Shown piece after piece: positions 58,837 through 64,000 of a stretch of DNA of 64,000 nucleotides (the first letter of the stretch is position 1; the number at the start of each line of letters is the position of its first letter). The position numbers and the translations under genes were made by a program. Under the pieces are notes generated by a model. The model saw only the letters and a list, made by a program, of their open reading frames with translations, was not told where the DNA came from and searched no databases. The stretch lies in the NCBI GenBank assembly GCA_035610835.1, contig CM069443.1, forward strand, positions 61,140,480 through 61,204,479, read 5' to 3'. The DNA comes from Ophiura sarsii (taxonomy: Eukaryota > Echinodermata > Ophiuroidea > Amphilepidida > Ophiuridae).

Positions 58837-59513
58837 TAAGTAAACTTGGTAGTTCTGACAATAAAGAACCTACCCACACTGCCTAACCTTGGTACCGTAT
58901 TCACTGAGAATACAAACCATAGACTGACGAATATGACATTGATTAATATGCATCCGTGTGTATATGGAGTCTTCATCTGACTGGCAACCTTCTGATTTGT
59001 CCTATTGGTTTTATAGGCACGATTCTCGCCGATAGAGGGCGGAGTTTCAATCAGTTGGTCGTAAATGTTATTCAACTTGTAAGCCCCCTCGTCCTTATTC
59101 ATTGTGTCTTGTCCTCGCCTGCGGATCCAAATGGCTTCTTTGAGCCATCTCGTGGTTTTATGTCCTTCTTTGTCGATGATTTTAGCCTCGTCCCAATTTA
59201 TGGCATGATTTGTGGCAGCCACATGGTCCGTGATGGTCCGCGACTTGTGTTGTTCACCTACTGACGCCTTTCTCACTGCCCGTGTGTAAGACCTAGCCTC
59301 AAATTTATCAACCTCAGTTGTGTGTTCTTTCAGTCTTGTCCCGAATAATCGACCGCTCTCTCCTATGTAAGTTTTCTTACAACCGTTGCACGGAATTTCG
59401 TATACAATTTCCGGAGTGTGGTCTGGGTCCCGCTTGTCTTTTGGATGGACTAACAATTTGTGAAGCGTCGTGTGTGGCTTCATAGCCGTGGCGAAGCCGT
59501 GTTTCTTGAACAC
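58836..59513 (-). pseudogene. Penelope-like GIY-YIG endonuclease domain
   Basis: The frame is 225 residues from an internal GTG and actually stays open upstream to about 59640, giving GLVVIPYVKGLSEKASRVFK before it. That is the region between reverse transcriptase and endonuclease in Penelope-like elements. Then come PHTTLHKLLVHPKDK, VYEIPC (residues 37-42), the CNGC pair (42-45), YIGESGR (49-55), TRLKEH with the conserved Arg (60), HVAATNH (97-103) supplying the two His of the CCHH motif, and LKEAIWIRR with the conserved Glu (126). This matches the family order and key residues. After about residue 155 the frame runs through the 3' region and, after about 185, into duplicon sequence, so the natural C-terminus is near residue 155-180. 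Endonuclease residues look intact, but without the reverse transcriptase the copy is dead. Confidence 0.9.
58837..58956. other. Duplicon C body (single copy of the 476-bp segment, truncated)
   Basis: Matches 44879-44998 and stops abruptly at CATCCGTGTGTATATGGAGT, where the Penelope-like fragment starts. Confidence 0.7.
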
Positions 59514-59755
59514 TCTTGATGCTTTCTCTGATAAGCCCTTGACGTAGGGGATGACTACTAAGCCCTTGGATTTGTTGGTGTCGTCTTTCTTTGTGTTCGT
59601 CTTTCTTTGCGTCTTTCTCTCTATCGGCGAGAATCGTGCCTATAAAACCAATAGGACAAATCAGAAGGTTGCCAGTCAGATGAAGACTCCAGCTCAGTAA
59701 GGAGTCGAAACGTAACTAGTAAGTACGATTTATTGGATTCGTCAAAAGAACATTT
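58957..59755 (-). mobile_element. Penelope-like retroelement fragment with inverted flanks
   Basis: The coding part (59640-58980, minus) is flanked by an inverted repeat. 58962-59035 is the reverse complement of about 59622-59688 (AGTCTTCATCTGACTGGCAA and its inverse). The right flank continues into CAGATGAAGACTCC, a GACTCC/GGAGTC stem and then CGAAACG, a hammerhead-like arrangement known from Penelope-like elements. The reverse-transcriptase catalytic part is missing. Confidence 0.88.
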
Positions 59756-60112
59756 TATTACATTGTTATAAGGTTATTTTCTAGTTATTCAACTTTTTCT
59801 AGCGTTACAATTGTTTAATGCCATAGTAGACGCTTGTAGGCAAATCTTTATGGTATACGACTGAAGACAATTTAGGGATGCATTTTTGCCACGTGGCAAG
59901 TGGTGATCAAAATGGCTGCCCCTGTGATTCAAAATGGCTTTCCTTATAATACACGGATCAAATCTCAATTGCTTTTGCAACATTTCCCAGAAACGAAAAT
60001 AATGAATGACTTTTTAGAGCGTCACTTTGCATCTATTTCTAAAATGCTATGACCACGATAATATATTGTGCATTATTCTAAGTTGGAATAGAAAAAAGGT
60101 CAATAGGGAGCA
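59756..60112. other. Duplicon C body, non-coding (end of copy 2)
   Basis: Partner of 46975-47390. Confidence 0.6.
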
Positions 60113-60354
60113 ACTTGAATTCAGTTACGCCCTCAATGTCTTCAAAATGGCGATAGGTATGCATGCAGAACAGAATGAAAGGATTTCATAATATTTTGAT
60201 AGACCATATTTTGCCAATATCAACCCAACCTGCCCAGCACTCTCAATAGAGATTTATATAAGATAAGGCGACGAATAAACCCAACCTGTTTCTACGGGCA
60301 CCCAAACCACTCTGGTAGAGTCGGTCGGTCTGTCGTTTTTTGCTTAGGTTTTTT

Positions 60355-62742
60355 GGGAACAGTGCATTGCAGGTCCCAGATTCTGGACTGTACTATAGTC
60401 GATTCGCAGACATTGGCCGATTTTAGCGATTTACCATTTCAGTAAAGAGGTAACAGAAGCAAAAGAGGGGGAGGCACTTGAATTTAATCGTAATATGCAA
60501 GGTTAATACCGTCTCTTCATGCGCATATACTACTGTGATGTAGTCATCACTATGTACCTAGTGAAAGGGAACTTGCGTCTGGATTATCGGCATAACTTTG
60601 CCTGCAAACATTTGTTGTCAATTGCCCGCGTATTTTCGATAAAGAAATGTATTGTTATTCAGATAAATTGATAAAGGTATTCAGGTGGTCTCATAGCCAG
60701 AAATACTTAAAGTAACGTTTATAATCCGTATCTTGGTTGATATAACTGTTTTCCATTTAATTAGGACAAATGGTTTTGTACCTAGGTATATAAAAAAAAT
60801 GATTATTGAATTATTTTCCGGTTTTTTCTCGCAAATAAATACGTAGAACAGTTATTTAAATTTTAATGTTTTCTTTATTCCACGTGCATAATAAAAACGG
60901 AAAATAAGAAAAAGTATCCACTAAATTATGAATAGGTAAAATGATATACATAATATTTTTCTTTCGAAAACCTGTATACGGTCGATGATGGTCGATTTGT
61001 TTTTATTGTGGTAACCGCTTCCAAAGGGATAAGGTCACAGGTCACTAATAGGTATATCAAATAAGGTGGGATCGTTTCAAAAAATCCTTAAAATCGTGAT
61101 ACGTGTCTCTATTTTAAATAGAAGTTGTCAAAAAACATAACATTTTTGGTATCATATTAAAGACAATTTATCCAGCTACCGAATAAAAAAAGAATTAAAG
61201 CCACATGTTTAGCAACAGTGAAGTTATCAATTTAAACGTCGAGTGAGTCAAGGGTGGGATCGGTGGATGAGGCGCCGGTGGATGAGGCGCCCATAGGTTT
61301 GTACACAAAATAGCGGAAAACTAGAACTTTTGAAATTGATGCCATTTTAAAAGTATACATAGGTAAGTTTTCAAACTTCTCATATGTGTTAATAACATGT
61401 GCCTGCTACTATGAATACTAATATTGAATTGTTATCTAGACATTCTCTACTAGAATATGATGTTCAATTCAGGGAGTGTTTTAATGTAAAAAATACACAG
61501 TTTTATTCATTTTATTGATTAAACAATGGCCAAATCGCAGTCTCTCTATTTCATTTGTGTGACTCTTCGGTCCTTTTCTACCCTGGGTAGTAAACATTTA
61601 ACTAAAAAAGCCAGAAGTGTTTCTTCACAGAATTGTTCATAGATTTATGAAAAATTTGCTATTTAGACCTATTTTGGACCACCCTGTATTCAAAATAAAA
61701 GGAACTTTAACTATATTTATAGTTCATTTTGATAACCATTTTCTTTTAAATTAAATGGTCCATGCTAACTTTATTTCATATAATATTATATACAAACATT
61801 CATTTTATGCATTATTTCATCATAATTTTAGACACCCTGTACTTTTCCTGTGTACATTTTGGGCAAATGATTCTTAGCAAATTTGGTAGCACCTTCTGCG
61901 GTTGTTCTGATTTTGGTGACTATTTTCAGCTAAACCCTAATTGTACAAACTATCAAACTATTTTGTGAGGAGCAAAAACGATCAAATTTTTTATGTTCCA
62001 CCCTGTAAAAATTGTACACACCCTGTATAATTTGATTCTTTTTGGCAAAAATAAAAAATCTTGAATCTTAAGCTTTCCAACAATATATAGTTTGTGGGTC
62101 ATTAAGTATGTAAAACTTAAGTTTTGTCCCGTTTAATCAGAATTGGTGCATTTCTCAACATTATTAGAAGTGAAACTTTTTTTTGGACCAGTTTGTGACT
62201 TCTGACCAGAACACATTTGAAGCTGCTGGATTAAGTTTTTGGTTGTCGTGATTGTATATGATCAGCCCTATTCATAAAGCCACACTATCATGAATAGCAT
62301 TTGATTATGGAGCGCAAATAATCATGATAATAACATCTATAAAAGTACCGCTGTTTCATCATTGGTCAAAATGGGTTCCTCTAACGCCCAATGGACGAGG
62401 TCCAAAATCGATACCGATGCGCCAGAGTGTATGAATCTACTATAGTATCGTCCAATACTAGTACACCCTGTATCGTTCGATGCGGGTACAAAGACAAATA
62501 TTCCAGTATCTGGCGATACTGGAACATAAATATGTTCCAGTGTCGTTCAATACTGGGACAATCTCACTGGTATCATGTGTACTAGTATCGCTCGATACTG
62601 GAACACAATTTGGTGTTCCAGTATCAATAGATACTGGAACATTAAAATCGAACCAGTATCGACCGATACTGGCAATTTTTATATTCCATTATTGCACGAT
62701 ATTGGTATAATACCAGTATCTGGACCTAAAGAACACTTTTCC
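60355..62742. mobile_element. Pal element copy 5, split by a 2.04-kb insertion
   Basis: The left end (GGGAACAGTGCATTGCAGGT) runs to 60398, and the array resumes at 62438. About eight palindromes follow, and the right end is GACCTAAAGAACACTTTTCC. Confidence 0.88.
60399..62437. mobile_element. 2,039-bp insertion with 8-bp target duplication
   Basis: TACTATAG occurs on both sides (60391-60398 and 62438-62445), and the duplicate rejoins a normal Pal array. The ends TCGATTCGCAGACATTGG and GAGTGTATGAATC share only a short GATTC/GAATC inverse. An 8-bp duplication fits hAT or related cut-and-paste families, but no transposase frame is present. Inside, GGTGGATGAGGCGCC occurs twice (about 61262-61291), and ACCCTGTA occurs several times at 61680-62040. 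Confidence 0.8.
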
Positions 62743-64000
62743 ATTTTTTCACCACCAAACAGTAGCGCAGCTATAGTTTAATCAGTTTCAAATTGGCGAG
62801 ACATATTTGGTTTTCTTTTCTTCGCGCGCTTAAATAACGTGGATGTTCCTCAACCGGCGCAAAAAAATCGAAATCGATAACAGAGTACGCCACTGTCGGG
62901 AAATGTTAATGATTTTGGAGCAATTTTCGTAATTTTCAAAAATGTCAACAATAAAATTTAAAAAATATTTCAACAACAAAAAATCAAATATTTCAACAAC
63001 AGCAACAACAATGATGAACACACAATTAAAAAAAAAATCAAACAATGTTTTGTTGTTGAAAACAGGGTGCAATAGGGTTTAACAATGTAAACCAAGGGTT
63101 TTATATTTGATAGGCCTAATAGAACTGAGGTGGTACTTATGTTAAATAAAACACATTTGGATCAAACGGGTTTGATGTAAACGCTTCCGGGGATTGTAGT
63201 AACTCCTGATCCACAAAAACGTCTTCGAAAAGTTGTCAACCAGAAATCGCCAGGGGTGCATACGACATGAATATTCTCTTTAATTCATACCTGCTACGTT
63301 TACACATCAGTTTGACTTGTCCATTGATTTTGGGATTGAAACTTCTGAGAGCGATAACCGTCCTAGATTTTCAAACAGAGTATGCAATAAAAATTCTTTT
63401 AATCCTACGAATGTTTTGCCCTTGGAGATAAGTGCCATTAATCATAGTGTTGCCTAAAGAAGGTATGACAAGCCTACCTTAAGTAATACTTTGTACCGAT
63501 TCCAAAAAATGGGGTAAAAATATCAGAATCAGCTCCTTTTCCTATAGATGTAAATTCTTATTGAGCTGACTTGTGAAATGTTAACCCATGTCAATTCTGA
63601 CCATATTTTGAGGTAAAAGTTAGAATCTTGCTATGAACATTCAAATGAGCATATCTACGGTGAAAGGGTCCTGATTACATGACAATATATTATATTGCCC
63701 TAACTTGTGAAATGTTGGTCATTTTGGTCTTTTTTCACCAACAACGGTAACAAATTCCATTTAGGTGGGGGGGGGGGGGGGGGGGGGGAGTCAAAATCTT
63801 ACTAAGGTTAAAATTAACCTGATTCAATAAAAAAAAAAATCTTATCGTCCTAACTTGTGGAACTTTTGTCATTTCGGCTTTTAAAAAACCCACTTTTCAA
63901 TGTTTATCATATTTATGTTGGATACAAAAATCCGAACAATGGTGCTGATTCACAAATATGACTCTGATTGACCATACTCACATTTTGCCTGCTTTGGCCA
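62743..64000. other. Duplicon C conserved block and poly-G tract (copy 3)
   Basis: Partner of 32801-33621, then 35046-35470 and 48499-50320. It has 22 G at 63767-63788. It shows the uninterrupted site of the mariner-like element at about 63550 and lacks the 644-bp MITE. The frame at 62830-63072 arises from the A- and CAACAA-rich stretch. Confidence 0.65.

Larger units (their letters stand above)
47391..60112. repeat. Duplicon C, copy 2
   Basis: Co-linear with copy 1. It carries its own insertions (47821-48354, 49339-49982, 51009-52089, about 53143-53497, about 54058-54393, about 56300-56575 and 58957-59755). It lacks the mariner-like, L2-like and second Pal insertions of copy 1. Confidence 0.88.
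60113..64000. repeat. Duplicon C, copy 3 (runs off the window)
   Basis: Starts at ACTTGAATTCAGTTACGCCC. It follows copy 2 through the Pal element and the conserved block up to the window end, where it matches about 50240-50320. It carries its own 2.04-kb insertion. Confidence 0.87.

Overview
The window looks like repeat-dense, AT-rich, non-coding DNA from an invertebrate animal, probably marine. The species cannot be named from the sequence. The animal assignment rests on the mobile-element mix: a Penelope-like GIY-YIG endonuclease fragment, an L2/CR1-type LINE tail, an L1/Tx1-type LINE tail with a zf-RVT finger, several TA-flanked Tc1/mariner-type inverted-repeat elements, and several tRNA-derived SINEs. 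No intact host gene, rRNA or functional tRNA was found. The longest open frames are LINE/PLE fragments or fall inside repeats.

Layout. (1) 1-514: unclassified. 515-2800: a ~180-bp satellite, followed by a short spacer. (2) 3047-14378 and 14379-27246 are two near-identical tandem copies of an 11-13 kb segment ('duplicon A'). Each copy carries, in order, a ~145-bp satellite, a ~127-bp tandem repeat, a hairpin built from the satellite's own GCCCAATACGTGCA motif, a ~415-bp MITE, a pair of long inverted arms (~0.7 kb), a ~130-bp tandem array holding seven DR1-like sites, a CAGA microsatellite, and a tRNA-derived SINE. A third, partial copy lies at 27333-28016 and an inverted piece at 29936-31185. 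Between them sits ~1.9 kb of unique sequence. (3) 32232-47390, 47391-60112 and 60113-64000 (cut by the window end) are three tandem copies of a second segment ('duplicon C', 13-15 kb). They contain the 'Pal' element, a MITE made of about ten evenly spaced ~20-bp palindromes.

Many later insertions interrupt one copy but not its partner, so intact empty sites can be read in the same window. Those supported this way are the 682-bp MITE at 11008, the 772-bp Tc1-like MITE at 17291, the 1.42-kb mariner-like element at 33622, the L2-like LINE at 36959, the L1-like LINE at 51009 (14-bp target duplication) and a 2.04-kb element at 60399 (8-bp target duplication). This makes the window a small natural record of duplication and transposition.

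Caveats. All identities and boundaries were judged by eye. Tandem copies of this kind can also arise when an assembler places two divergent haplotypes side by side. The best candidate for something undescribed is the Pal element. The next is the link between the satellite units and the terminal hairpin in duplicon A.
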